Of a stretch of 64,000 nucleotides of DNA, positions 51,712 to 62,815 are shown piece by piece (position 1 is the stretch's first letter; each line of letters opens with the position of its first letter). Source of the DNA: Cryobacterium sp. N22 (GTDB lineage: Bacteria > Actinomycetota > Actinomycetes > Actinomycetales > Microbacteriaceae); NCBI RefSeq assembly GCF_002929555.1, contig NZ_PJJP01000024.1, positions 12,866 to 76,865 of the forward strand. The letters run 5' to 3'. A model generated the notes under the pieces. The model saw only the letters and a program-made list of their open reading frames with translations. It was not told the DNA's origin and ran no database searches. Made by a program: the position numbers and the translations under genes.

Positions 51712-52368
51712 TCACCCTCCGATCGGGGCGTTCACGGCCACGAGGGACAGCGCCTCTTCGTTGGCAATCGCCTCCAGCACGGCCGCGACTTTGTCCTTGG
51801 GCACCAGTACCTCCACCGCTCGGCCCTCGCCGGACTGGATGAGGCCGGACGGCTCGAGGATCCGCACGATGGCCGCACGACCGACGAGAACGGCCGGAGG
51901 GCCGAACAGACCGCTCTCGACTTCGCCGGCTGACCACACGTCCACGACCGAGCCGGCCGCCAGGCTCGTCGACAGCCTCCCGCGCAGGTCGAGGACCAAG
52001 CTCGTCACGGCCTCGCCCGCACGGGTTCCCACGGCGGCTGCCGGAACGAGTTCACCGGCGGTGACGGTGCGCGTCACGACCAATCCGTCAGCGGGGACGA
52101 GAGCCGGGGTGAGGTACAGCTCCACCGCCGCCCCGATCCGCACGTCGGTTTCAACGAGGTCGGCAGCGTCGAGACGATCACCGACGGCCAGCGGCACCCG
52201 GGCCGCGTACACCGCGACGGTGCGGTCGCTGCCGGCCACGACGACGCTGACCCCGACGATGGAGGCCACGACGAGAACCAGGCCGAGCGCGAACCGCGGG
52301 TCGAACCAGAATCGGGTTTTCGTCGACGTCGTCGGTCGGCCGGAACCGGCTGGCTGTCCTGTCCTCAT
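51712..52368 (-). CDS. SAF-domain protein, CpaB/RcpC-like
   Basis: A 218-residue protein with one N-terminal membrane helix (about 27-45), a SAF domain (about 52-115; AVYAARVPLAVGDRLDAADL) and a C-terminal region with VEVLVPKDKVAAVLEAI. This is the layout of Flp pilus assembly protein CpaB/RcpC, which sits on the outer face of the membrane. A GAGG site precedes ATG 52368. It is coupled with the CpaE-like gene downstream. Confidence 0.83.
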   Translation of the reverse strand: MRTGQPAGSGRPTTSTKTRFWFDPRFALGLVLVVASIVGVSVVVAGSDRTVAVYAARVPLAVGDRLDAADLVETDVRIGAAVELYLTPALVPADGLVVTRTVTAGELVPAAAVGTRAGEAVTSLVLDLRGRLSTSLAAGSVVDVWSAGEVESGLFGPPAVLVGRAAIVRILEPSGLIQSGEGRAVEVLVPKDKVAAVLEAIANEEALSLVAVNAPIGG

Positions 52369-52457
52369 CCGCGCACCTCGTCCACAGTCTCGTCCCCTCT
52401 TTCGCCCGGGTTCAGGCTGGCTACCATCGTGACGGGACCGGGACCTGCGCGCTGAAG

Positions 52458-52466
52458 TTATCCACA
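52458..52466 (+). promoter_or_regulatory. DnaA-box-like TTATCCACA, copy 1
   Basis: A perfect match to the E. coli consensus DnaA box, within GTTATCCACAG, 51 bases before the BldC-like start. An identical 11-base sequence occurs at 53479-53489. Confidence 0.4.
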
Positions 52467-52504
52467 GGTCGTCCGGTCGCCCCGCGGGATCGTCGAACAC
52501 GACG

Positions 52505-52510
52505 GATAAT
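52505..52510 (+). promoter_or_regulatory. -10 box of the BldC-like gene (leaderless)
   Basis: GATAAT, seven bases before ATG 52518. It favours that ATG over GTG 52512. Confidence 0.45.
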
Positions 52511-52517
52511 CGTGTCC

Positions 52518-52841
52518 ATGAGCGATCCAGTCTCCTCCGCATCCGTGGGCCGATTCCTGACCCTCGCCGACACCGCCCAGATACTGAACCTCTCGCTCGC
52601 CGCCGCCCGCGATCTGGTCCGAACCGGCGAGCTGCCCGCCATCCGCATCGGCAGCACCGGCGCCTGGCGGGTGGAGCGGGTCGTTCTGGAGTCTTACATC
52701 GAGGCGAAGTACGAGGAGGCCCGCCGGCTGTCACTCTGGGAACAATCCGACTTCGCGAACATCCCCGAGCTGTCCGGGGGCCGAATCCTGCGCCCCGACG
52801 AGCTGACCGATCCCCCGGCGGCCGACGACACCACGTCCTGA
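52518..52841 (+). CDS. BldC/excisionase-like helix-turn-helix protein
   Basis: A 107-residue protein whose residues 11-65 form a MerR-type winged helix (FLTLADTAQILNLSLAA, then ELPAIRIGSTGAWRVERVVLESYI) as in BldC and phage excisionases; a short acidic tail follows. It probably binds DNA as a small regulator. It is divergent from the CpaB-CpaE-like genes and may control them. No phage or integrase gene is near, so an excisionase role is unlikely. Confidence 0.85.
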   Translation: MSDPVSSASVGRFLTLADTAQILNLSLAAARDLVRTGELPAIRIGSTGAWRVERVVLESYIEAKYEEARRLSLWEQSDFANIPELSGGRILRPDELTDPPAADDTTS

Positions 52842-52847
52842 TCCTGC

Positions 52848-53441
52848 TCAGTCCAGGCGCACCAGGCGGATCTGGCTCAGCGGCACGATCCGGTACTGCC
52901 GCACCTCACCGGCCCGTCTGAGGGTTCCTGGCGCGTGCACCGCCAGGTCGACATGATCGCGTCCCACCCTGTCGATCGTCCCGGTCACCGGCCCCACCCC
53001 GGTCTGGATCTGTAGGCTCTTGCGGCGCCGGCACAGATCACGCAGAACGAACGGCAGGCCGATACGGTCGACGAGCCTGGCGGGCGCCCCGGTTTCGGCC
53101 GCCAGCGACTCCGGCACCTGATCCGGCTGCAGGATCACCGCGCCGATGGCCGCGAACGGGAGGATGCACTGCGGGCTGCCGGCACCGGCCTCGAGGAGGT
53201 CGGCGGCCAGCCAGTCCCTGCCGAATGTGGTCGGCCGCACCGTGAGCACCTGGCCGTCGACAAGCACCACCCTGAGCACCCGTGACGGGGCCGGACCGTT
53301 GACCACGCCGGTCAGCCTTTGACGTAACGCCAGCCGGCCCAGGCGCAACCGCTCCTCCTCGGCGCGCAGCTCGAGGTCCTCGGCGTTCAACTCGTTCTCG
53401 AGCTGACCTTCGAGGTCGTCGAACAGATTGTCCCAGCGCAC
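52848..53441 (-). CDS. Conserved actinobacterial hypothetical protein
   Basis: A 197-residue soluble protein starting RWDNLFDDLEGQLENELNAEDLELRAEEERL, an acidic helical N-terminus, then a beta-rich domain with RVVLVDGQVLTVRPTTFGRDWLAADLLE. No enzyme motif is seen. The frame could open at TTG 53501, but GTG 53441 has a TACCGT box six bases upstream and begins at the conserved-looking segment. It converges with the BldC-like gene across six bases. Function unknown. Confidence 0.72.
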   Translation of the reverse strand: MRWDNLFDDLEGQLENELNAEDLELRAEEERLRLGRLALRQRLTGVVNGPAPSRVLRVVLVDGQVLTVRPTTFGRDWLAADLLEAGAGSPQCILPFAAIGAVILQPDQVPESLAAETGAPARLVDRIGLPFVLRDLCRRRKSLQIQTGVGPVTGTIDRVGRDHVDLAVHAPGTLRRAGEVRQYRIVPLSQIRLVRLD

Positions 53442-53447
53442 ACCCCG

Positions 53448-53453
53448 ACGGTA
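53448..53453 (-). promoter_or_regulatory. -10 box of the gene at 53441 (leaderless)
   Basis: TACCGT on the minus strand, six bases before GTG 53441. Confidence 0.45.
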
Positions 53454-53479
53454 GTCGGCCGCCGAATCCGACGCTGACG

Positions 53480-53488
53480 TTATCCACA
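53480..53488 (+). promoter_or_regulatory. DnaA-box-like TTATCCACA, copy 2
   Basis: Identical to the site at 52458, on the same strand, 1022 bases away, in the 205-base gap between two divergent genes. The remaining bases of this gap (53489-53646) hold no recognised feature. Confidence 0.4.
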
Positions 53489-53646
53489 GCCGCCCGGACA
53501 AGCCTAGACAGACTTGTTTTCGGGTGGTTGAGTGTCGCCCAAGGCCTCAGCCTCCTTCGGGGTCGATCCGGTGTTCCACCCGTTCGACAGCCACACCAGC
53601 CCGCTCTCCTCGTCGACACCACGGATCCATGCATCTGGAGCAACCC

Positions 53647-54138
53647 ATGAGCGATCCACTTGCCGAGCCCGGCCACCGCCTTTCGCCGTCCGCGAACGGG
53701 CCCAATCCGCAGGTCACTCCCCCCGGCGCGACGCGGGAGCCCGCCGAGGGATTCCAGTCCGACGACTTCTTCGACCACCAACCGAGTTCCCGCGCCGCAC
53801 TGCCCGATCCGGAGCCCCTGCTGATCAACCTCACCCGGTGTGTCATCGAGGTCCTCGCCGGAGCCAGGGAGCTCGACCAACTCGCGCGCTGGGTGAGCGA
53901 CGATGTCTACAGGCACCTGCTCAAGCGGGTAGTGCTCTCGGCCAGGGCCCGCGCGGTCAAGGGACAACGCGCCCAACGCCCCGCCATCACGATCGGCCGG
54001 GTGAGCATCAACGAGCCCAGGGACGGCATCATCGAGGCCGTCGTGATTGTGCACAGCAAGGTGCGCGTGCGCGCCGTCGCGGTGCGCCTGGAAGGGCTGG
54101 ACAACCGATGGCGGGCCAGCGCCATCAACGTGCTCTGA
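53647..54138 (+). CDS. Rv3235-family protein
   Basis: A 163-residue protein: a disordered Pro-rich first half, then a helical-beta domain (about 60-163) with LTRCVIEVLAGARELDQLARWVSDDVYRHLLKR, described here as one 33-residue region at about 60-92, and a C-terminal VRAVAVRLEGLDNRWRASAINVL-like end. This matches the actinobacterial Rv3235 family encoded next to secA. Its function is unknown; the fold may bind RNA or protein. ATG 53647 follows a GGAG site by six bases. It converges with secA. Confidence 0.82.
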   Translation: MSDPLAEPGHRLSPSANGPNPQVTPPGATREPAEGFQSDDFFDHQPSSRAALPDPEPLLINLTRCVIEVLAGARELDQLARWVSDDVYRHLLKRVVLSARARAVKGQRAQRPAITIGRVSINEPRDGIIEAVVIVHSKVRVRAVAVRLEGLDNRWRASAINVL

Positions 54139-54197
54139 ACGGATGTCCAGAGCAGGTCAACGACGCCGGCCCGCCGGTGCTGCTGGTGCGGTCCTGC

Positions 54198-57011
<2,814 letters not shown>

Positions 57012-57111
57012 GAATGCACTCCACTAGTCGTCACGGCGTGCGAACACGCCTGTCGTCCGGTCGGACGCACGTAGCGCCGACCTAGCCGGCAACTATAGCA
57101 ATGCTAGTTGG

Positions 57112-57816
57112 TCAGGAGCTGGACCCGCTGGACACTGACGCCAGCTCCCTTGCTTCGTCGGAGTTCGGGTCCAGTTCGATGACGCCGTAGTCCCAGCCCT
57201 TGCGCCGGTAGACCACGCTGGGCCGGTGGGATTCGGCATCCTGGAACAGGTAGAAGTCGTGTCCGACCAGTTCCATGAAGTACAGGGCGTCGTCTACGGT
57301 CATGGGCGCGGCGGAGAAGACCTTGCGACGGATGACGACTGGGCTGTAGACCTCCTCGGCTTCTTCGGCCTCTTCGGCCTCGTCGGAGACGACCTGGATC
57401 GCCCCGGTGCGCACGCGCTCCAGGGTGTCACCGTCGGCAGGGACGATGTCTATGACCGCGAAGCCTGACGACGACGCGTCGTGCAGCGACGTGGGCCGGT
57501 GCGCGCCTCCACGGTGCACCTTCTTGCGGTCCTTGGCCCGGCGTACCCGTTCCAGGAGCCGGCCGAGGGCGATATCGAAGGCCGCGTACTTGTCGCTGCC
57601 CTCGGCTTCGGCCCGGACAATGGGCCCCTTGCCGATGAGCGTGAGTTCAACGCGGTCGTTACCGGCGGCGCCGCTCTTCTCGGTGTGACGACTGACCTTG
57701 ACTTCCAGGGCGAGGGCCTTGTCGGCGAGGCCGGCGATCTTCTCGGCCTTCTCCGTCGCATATTCCCGGAAGCGATCAGTGATCCCCAGGTTGCGTCCAA
57801 CGATGTTAGTTTCCAT
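57112..57816 (-). CDS. hpf: Long-form ribosome hibernation-promoting factor
   Basis: A 234-residue protein with an N-terminal S30AE domain (about 1-105; VGRNLGITDRFREYATEKAEKI), an acidic linker (DEAEEAEEAEE) and a C-terminal dimerisation domain (about 175-230; MTVDDALYFMELVGHDFYLFQD). It dimerises 70S ribosomes into inactive 100S particles in stationary phase or stress. ATG 57816 follows GGAGG by five bases. The order secA, hpf, comF-like, lpqB matches mycobacteria. Confidence 0.95.
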   Translation of the reverse strand: METNIVGRNLGITDRFREYATEKAEKIAGLADKALALEVKVSRHTEKSGAAGNDRVELTLIGKGPIVRAEAEGSDKYAAFDIALGRLLERVRRAKDRKKVHRGGAHRPTSLHDASSSGFAVIDIVPADGDTLERVRTGAIQVVSDEAEEAEEAEEVYSPVVIRRKVFSAAPMTVDDALYFMELVGHDFYLFQDAESHRPSVVYRRKGWDYGVIELDPNSDEARELASVSSGSSS

Positions 57817-57871
57817 GACGACCTCCAGATCTGGCGAACCGCCCCTGATCCGGGCGATTGGTACGCGCCTT

Positions 57872-57893
57872 TGGCACAACCGTAGTCGTGCCA
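57872..57893. repeat. Inverted repeat TGGCAC-N10-GTGCCA upstream of hpf
   Basis: Six-base perfect arms, extendable with one mismatch, overlapping a possible hpf -10 (TACGGT on the minus strand). The arms equal those of the inverted repeat at 11027-11043, but the spacer is five bases longer. Confidence 0.35.
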
Positions 57894-57915
57894 GCTGGAT
57901 AAGTCACAGCTTTTG

Positions 57916-58629
57916 TCAATCAGTTTCCCGTGAACGATGAATGTCGGGATGGAGCCGCCGGGTTTCGGCGACGGTCGCCGCTCCGATGACCTCACCGCCG
58001 GCCTGCCGGAGGGCGCGCCGGGCTTCCAACAGGGTGGCGCCGGTGGTCACGATGTCGTCGACGAGCACGATCCGGCTGCCGGCGAGCGGCCGGGTCGCCG
58101 CCAGTGTGCCGCTGCGATTGTCCAGGCGCTGCTGCCGGCCCAGGCCGACCTGGTCCGCGACACCGGCGCACGGGCGCAAGAGCGCGCTCCCGCGGAGGCC
58201 GGCCCGGCCGAGGAGCAGGTCGACGGGATGGAACCCCCGCGCCCGCCAGGCCCGGCGGGAGGACGGCACGGTGACCAGCACGACGCCACCGGGGGTCTGG
58301 GCGGGGTCGGCGGCGACCAGCGCTGCCCCCACGGCCTGGCGAAGTGCCGCGGCGAGCGCCGGCGCGGCATCCGTTCGACCGCCGTCCTTGTACGCCACCA
58401 GCACCCGGCTCACCACCCCGGAGTATTCCACGGCCGACCAGATCGTGAGGTCCTCGCGGTAGACCGCTCTCGGCTCGGCACGCAGGGCGCTCACGCAGGC
58501 GGCGCAGAGCGCCCGGTCCGGTGTGCCGCAGCCACTGCACTGCGTGGGCATGAGCACGGCCCAGGCGTCGAGGACGGCGGTGCGGGCCGCCGCGCGCACC
58601 GCGCCCAGCATCCGTTGGTCGCTGGTCAT
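57916..58629 (-). CDS. ComF-family phosphoribosyltransferase-like protein
   Basis: A 237-residue ComF/GntX-like protein: an N-terminal zinc ribbon (CSGCGTPDRALCAAC at about 31-45) and a C-terminal phosphoribosyltransferase fold with the PRPP loop IVLVDDIVTTGATL. In competent bacteria ComF assists DNA uptake; in actinobacteria its role is unproven. It follows lpqB by 93 bases on the same strand. ATG 58629 is taken; the adjacent GTG is possible. Confidence 0.88.
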   Translation of the reverse strand: MTSDQRMLGAVRAAARTAVLDAWAVLMPTQCSGCGTPDRALCAACVSALRAEPRAVYREDLTIWSAVEYSGVVSRVLVAYKDGGRTDAAPALAAALRQAVGAALVAADPAQTPGGVVLVTVPSSRRAWRARGFHPVDLLLGRAGLRGSALLRPCAGVADQVGLGRQQRLDNRSGTLAATRPLAGSRIVLVDDIVTTGATLLEARRALRQAGGEVIGAATVAETRRLHPDIHRSRETD

Positions 58630-58722
58630 CACGCCAGACTCGCGCAGCGGCTGGGCGCCGGCGGCCCGGCGCCCTGACCTGTGCTGTGCCGAGAGCTCCG
58701 GCGGCTGGGGAGGAGAGCCGGC

Positions 58723-60405
58723 TCAGCCGCCGGTGCCCTGCTGGGTGGCCACGAGCGTGACAGCGTCGATGCGTTCCTGCCAGCCGATGCCGCGCTGCAC
58801 CAGGAGTGCCCCCTCCGCGGACAGCGCCCGCAGGTCGCGCAGCAGGTTGCTGCCCGTGATCGAGCGGATTCCCGTCGACGACTCGAGATGTTCGGTCGTG
58901 CCGCCGATCTCGTGGGAGATGATGCGATCTTCGCCGTCAGCCTGGCGGCTCAGGTACGCCACCGTGGCCTGGTCGACCCAGGTGGCATCCACCGGGGTTC
59001 CGGCGTCGGTGGCCAGCTGCACGGGCTCGCCCAGGCCGACCGGCGCGCCGTTCTCGCGCAGCACGCCGGCCACCACGAGGCGCAGCTCGCCGGCTGCGCT
59101 CAGCAGCGCGATCACCCGGGTGCCGTCCCGGGAGACCTTGAGTGCGGTGATCGCCGATGAGTCCAGCCAGGGCGTCGGGATGGCCTGGGCGGCGCCCTGT
59201 GTGTTGTACACGAAGAGCTCGTTGGGCCGGTCCCCCGGCACCGACCAGACATAGCCGGAGCCGTCGATGGACGGGGCGATGAGGTTCTCCCGCGGATCGA
59301 GCAGCCTGGCGTCCTCGCCCACCCTGACCCCGTAGACCCCGGTGTCGGTCAGGGCGGCAGCCGCCGTCTGTGATGGCGACAGGGTGACCGCACTGGGCGC
59401 GAGGGCGGCGACGGACTCCGACAGCCCTGGCAGCGGGTTGATTGTCTTGCCGGTCGCGGCGAGGAACCCGAATTCGCCATCGCGCAGCACGAGGGCCCGC
59501 GCATCCACCCGGGGGTTCACCTCGGGTTCGTTGGCGCCGAGAGCGGCGATGTCCTGGGAATTCCGGTTGATCGTGACCGTGACCGTGAGCCCGCTGGGCA
59601 GGCTGTTCTCCAGTTGGCTCTTCATGCGCTGCAGGGTCAGCCTGTCGGCGTTCAACGCCTCAAGGTTCAGGTCCACCTTCGCGTCCCTGGCCACCACGGT
59701 GACGGCGTCGGCGGTGAGGGCGGTGCCCTCGGGGAACGCCGACGTCACCGCGCCGGCGAGCCACTCGCTGGGTCCGCTCAGCACACCGTTGACGATCTTG
59801 GTCGGCATGGATGCCCCGCGCGGGTACCACCGCACGTCAGGTACCAGAAATTGGAAGTCCGGGTCGAAGAAGTACAGCGACTGCGCGCTGAAGACGTCCT
59901 CGAAGGTGTTCTGGTCGAGCACGGTGCCGTTGGGCGCCGCGCTGATCCGCCACTCGCCGTCGACCTGCGCGAACTGGTAGCGGAGCTGCACGTTCGCCGA
60001 TGCGCCGTCCCCGTGGTACTCGCCGATCGAGTTGACCTCGGCCACCGGTCGCACGGACACGAGCATCGTGGTGTCGTCGACAGGCACGACGATGCGCCCG
60101 GATCCGTCCTCGACGGTGACGCCGGTGTCGGACTTCCAGGTGTCGCTGAACTCAGCCGTCAGGAACTCCCTGGCGATCTCGTAATTGTTGTCCGGGCTCG
60201 TGGCGGCGCCGATGAATCCGGTCAGGATCTCCTCCATCGAGGCCCCGTCCCGTGGCCGGTCCGGCAGGAAGACCGGGGCCGGGTTCTCCCCGGCCACCAC
60301 GTCCTGGCCGGTCTGCACGGCCCCGGTGCGCGGAATGCTCGAGCAGCCGCCGAGCAGGAGGGCCAGCACGGTGACGACGGCGACGAGTCTGGCCGGGCTA
60401 CGCAT
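58723..60405 (-). CDS. lpqB: Lipoprotein LpqB, MtrAB-associated
   Basis: A 560-residue lipoprotein: signal peptide with lipobox LLGGC (Cys21), a GerMN-type domain in the middle and a beta-propeller-like C-terminal half. LpqB sits outside the membrane and modulates MtrB kinase activity toward MtrA in cell-wall and division control (established in mycobacteria). ATG 60405 overlaps the mtrB stop by eight bases; longer frames upstream run inside mtrB. Confidence 0.94.
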   Translation of the reverse strand: MRSPARLVAVVTVLALLLGGCSSIPRTGAVQTGQDVVAGENPAPVFLPDRPRDGASMEEILTGFIGAATSPDNNYEIAREFLTAEFSDTWKSDTGVTVEDGSGRIVVPVDDTTMLVSVRPVAEVNSIGEYHGDGASANVQLRYQFAQVDGEWRISAAPNGTVLDQNTFEDVFSAQSLYFFDPDFQFLVPDVRWYPRGASMPTKIVNGVLSGPSEWLAGAVTSAFPEGTALTADAVTVVARDAKVDLNLEALNADRLTLQRMKSQLENSLPSGLTVTVTINRNSQDIAALGANEPEVNPRVDARALVLRDGEFGFLAATGKTINPLPGLSESVAALAPSAVTLSPSQTAAAALTDTGVYGVRVGEDARLLDPRENLIAPSIDGSGYVWSVPGDRPNELFVYNTQGAAQAIPTPWLDSSAITALKVSRDGTRVIALLSAAGELRLVVAGVLRENGAPVGLGEPVQLATDAGTPVDATWVDQATVAYLSRQADGEDRIISHEIGGTTEHLESSTGIRSITGSNLLRDLRALSAEGALLVQRGIGWQERIDAVTLVATQQGTGG

Positions 60406-62059
60406 GGTGGTCTCTTCTCGGCTCGGCGTGGGACGACACGAATCCCGCGGTGTCGGCATCCGCCGGTGGCAACGGGTTGGGCGACACCGTCAGCGTGTCG
60501 CCGGCTCTGCGGGGCAGGGTCAGCCGGAAACAGGAACCGGCGCCCGGGCTGGACCACACCTGCAGCCAGCCGCGGTGGGCGGCGGCATCCTCGAGGGAGA
60601 TCGCCAGGCCGAGCCCGGTGCCGCCGATCGTGCGTTTGCGCGATGGGTCCGCCCGCCAGAACCTGTCGAACACGTGGGTGATCTCGGCCTGGGTCATGCC
60701 CATTCCGTAGTCCCGCACCGACAGCGCCACCGCGGATTCGTTGCTGTCCACCGACACGACGATCGGTTTGCCTTCGCCGTGCTCGATGGCGTTTCCGATG
60801 AGGTTGTTGACGATGCGGCGCACCCGTCGTGGGTCCATTTCGGCGGCGAGGTGCCCGCCGGGCGCGGCCAGCCTGATCTCGCTCCCTTTGGAATCACCGA
60901 GCGAGCGCATGCCGTCGATGGCGTCCTCCGCCAGATGCACGAGATTGGTGGGCTCGGACTCGAGCTCGACGGACCCGGCGTCGTAGCGGCTGATCTCGAG
61001 CAGGTCCGCCAGGAGCAGCTCGAACCGTTCCACCTGGGTGTGCAGCAGCTCCGCGGTGCGTTCGGTGGCCGGCGGGAAGCTGGCCCGCTGGTCGTAGAGG
61101 AGGTCACCGGCAAGGCGGATGGTGGTGAGGGGGGTGCGGAGCTCGTGCGAGACGTCGGAGACGAAACGTTGTTGCACCTCGGACAGATCGGCCAGTTCCT
61201 TGATCTGGCTCTGCAGGCTGTCGGCCATGCCGTTGAACGAACGGGCCAGCGTCGCGATCACGTCCTCGCCCTTTTCCGGGATGCGCACGCCCAGGTCGCC
61301 TGAGGCGAGTTTCTGGCTGGTTTGGGCCGCGACCTGGATCGGGGCGACCACGAAGCGGACCACGATCCAGGTGACCGCTCCGATCAGCACCATCAGGGCC
61401 AGGCCGGCGCCGCCCAGGGTCCGCTGCACGAAGAGCAGCGTCGATTCGGCGTCGGCGAGGCTGTACCCGATGTACAGCTCGTAGCGCCCGGCGACCGGGA
61501 CCGTGATCTGGGAGCCGACGACGATTCCAGGCACCGACGAGCCGTCGTCGGAGGCCAGGGTCACCGATTGCCAGAACTGCCCGTCGGCGTCGTCCTGCAC
61601 GGCCTGCCGAAGCTCGGGCGAGATGACCGCGGTGGATGTTCCGAACGTGGAGGAGTCCTGGGGGGCGACGGTCGACGATTCCTGCCCAGGCACCCTGAAG
61701 ACGGCGACCAGCCGGCTCGACGACGCGGCGGAGATCGACGTGCGGGCAGACTCCAGCAGCGTCTGCACCTGCACCCTGTCGGCGGCATCCGAGGAGTCCA
61801 GGATGCCCTGGGCGGCGCTGGTGGCCCGGTTGGAGTCCACCAGGACCTGGGTCAGCCGCGACTGGAACAGGTCGTTGCCCACACTGACCGACATGTACAC
61901 GCCGACCAGTCCGATGGCGGCGCCGGAGGCCACCACAGTGATGGCGACGGTGCGGAACTGCAGGGAGGATCGCCAGCTGCGCCGCAGCTGCCGGGTCAGG
62001 CGACGCCACGATCCCCATGATCGCCAGTCCAGCCTGAGCATGTCCAACCGCGCAGCCAC
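60398..62059 (-). CDS. mtrB: Sensor histidine kinase MtrB
   Basis: A 553-residue kinase with two membrane helices (about 38-60 and 205-230) flanking an extracytoplasmic sensor, a HAMP domain, the HisKA motif VSDVSHELRTPLTT and a HATPase (NLIGNAIEHG, RDYGMGM, GGTGLGLAIS). It phosphorylates MtrA. GTG start at 62059, seven bases after the mtrA stop. Its stop overlaps lpqB, giving a coupled mtrA-mtrB-lpqB operon. Confidence 0.95.
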   Translation of the reverse strand: MAARLDMLRLDWRSWGSWRRLTRQLRRSWRSSLQFRTVAITVVASGAAIGLVGVYMSVSVGNDLFQSRLTQVLVDSNRATSAAQGILDSSDAADRVQVQTLLESARTSISAASSSRLVAVFRVPGQESSTVAPQDSSTFGTSTAVISPELRQAVQDDADGQFWQSVTLASDDGSSVPGIVVGSQITVPVAGRYELYIGYSLADAESTLLFVQRTLGGAGLALMVLIGAVTWIVVRFVVAPIQVAAQTSQKLASGDLGVRIPEKGEDVIATLARSFNGMADSLQSQIKELADLSEVQQRFVSDVSHELRTPLTTIRLAGDLLYDQRASFPPATERTAELLHTQVERFELLLADLLEISRYDAGSVELESEPTNLVHLAEDAIDGMRSLGDSKGSEIRLAAPGGHLAAEMDPRRVRRIVNNLIGNAIEHGEGKPIVVSVDSNESAVALSVRDYGMGMTQAEITHVFDRFWRADPSRKRTIGGTGLGLAISLEDAAAHRGWLQVWSSPGAGSCFRLTLPRRAGDTLTVSPNPLPPADADTAGFVSSHAEPRRDHHA

Positions 62060-62066
62060 CGGGCCC

Positions 62067-62747
62067 CTAGCTGGCCGCGCCGGCGCGGTAGCCGACTCCG
62101 CGCACTGTCATCACGATGCGCGGGTTGTCAGGGTCGTCTTCGACCTTGGCGCGCAGGCGCTGAACGTGCACGTTGACCAGCCGGGTGTCGGCCTTGTAGT
62201 GATAGCCCCAGACCTGCTCGAGGAGCATCTCGCGGGTGAAAACCTGGGCTGGTTTGGAGGCCAGCGCCAGGAGCAGGTCGAATTCCAGCGGAGTCAGGTT
62301 GATGCTCTGGTCGCCGCGCTTGACCTCGTGGCCGGCGGCATCGACGACGAGGTCGCCGATCTGCAGGCTGGCGGGCGTCTCCACGGGAACCGGCCGCAGC
62401 CGGGTGCGAATCCGGGCGACGAGTTCCTTGGGGTTGAACGGCTTGACCATGTAGTCGTCCGCGCCGGACTCCAGCCCCTTGACCACATCGGTGGTATCTG
62501 ACTTCGCCGTCAGCATGATGATGGGGGTGCCGGACTCGGCCCGGATCAGGCTGCAGACCTCGATGCCGTCCAGGCCGGGCAGCATGAGGTCGAGGAGCAC
62601 CAGGTCGGGCACGACGCTGTGGAAAGCGTCAAGGGCCTGCGCCCCGTCCGCGCAGAAGTGCGGCTCGAAGCCCTCGCCCTGCAGAACGATGCCGATCATC
62701 TCAGCGAGTGCGGGGTCATCGTCGACAACCAAAATGCGTGAGTTCAT
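62067..62747 (-). CDS. mtrA: OmpR-family response regulator MtrA
   Basis: A 226-residue regulator: a receiver domain with phosphoacceptor D53 and conserved K102 (DYMVKPFN), and an OmpR winged helix ending TVRGVGYRAG. MtrA controls cell-wall hydrolases, division and, in some species, replication. ATG 62747 starts directly at the receiver domain (MNSRILVVDDD). It is the first gene of the mtrAB-lpqB operon. A 15-base perfect inverted repeat lies just upstream. Confidence 0.96.
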   Translation of the reverse strand: MNSRILVVDDDPALAEMIGIVLQGEGFEPHFCADGAQALDAFHSVVPDLVLLDLMLPGLDGIEVCSLIRAESGTPIIMLTAKSDTTDVVKGLESGADDYMVKPFNPKELVARIRTRLRPVPVETPASLQIGDLVVDAAGHEVKRGDQSINLTPLEFDLLLALASKPAQVFTREMLLEQVWGYHYKADTRLVNVHVQRLRAKVEDDPDNPRIVMTVRGVGYRAGAAS

Positions 62748-62760
62748 TGATCCGTTTTCC

Positions 62761-62775
62761 GCCCGGTCACCGGGC
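62761..62775. promoter_or_regulatory. Inverted repeat GCCCGGT-C-ACCGGGC upstream of mtrA
   Basis: Perfect seven-base arms around one base, 14-28 bases before the mtrA ATG. It contains GGTCACC, the same core as the inverted repeat at 20206-20232. It could be an operator or a hairpin near the ribosome site. Confidence 0.45.
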
Positions 62776-62809
62776 AATAACGCGCACGACGCGGGCAATC
62801 TCTGGCACA

Positions 62810-62815
62810 AGAATA
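62810..62815 (-). promoter_or_regulatory. Possible -10 box of the mtrAB-lpqB operon
   Basis: TATTCT on the minus strand, 63 bases before the mtrA ATG. No strong -35 was found. Confidence 0.35.

Noticed and set aside
52518..52841. Excisionase-like gene as evidence of an integrated element
   Set aside because: No integrase, attachment-site repeats, phage genes or base-composition change nearby; BldC-like chromosomal regulators have the same fold.
57012..57111. Terminator between hpf and secA around an AACTA/TAGTT repeat
   Set aside because: Arms of only five AT-rich bases; the stretch is better explained as part of a weak secA promoter (TATAGT on the minus strand), which I could not place well enough to list.
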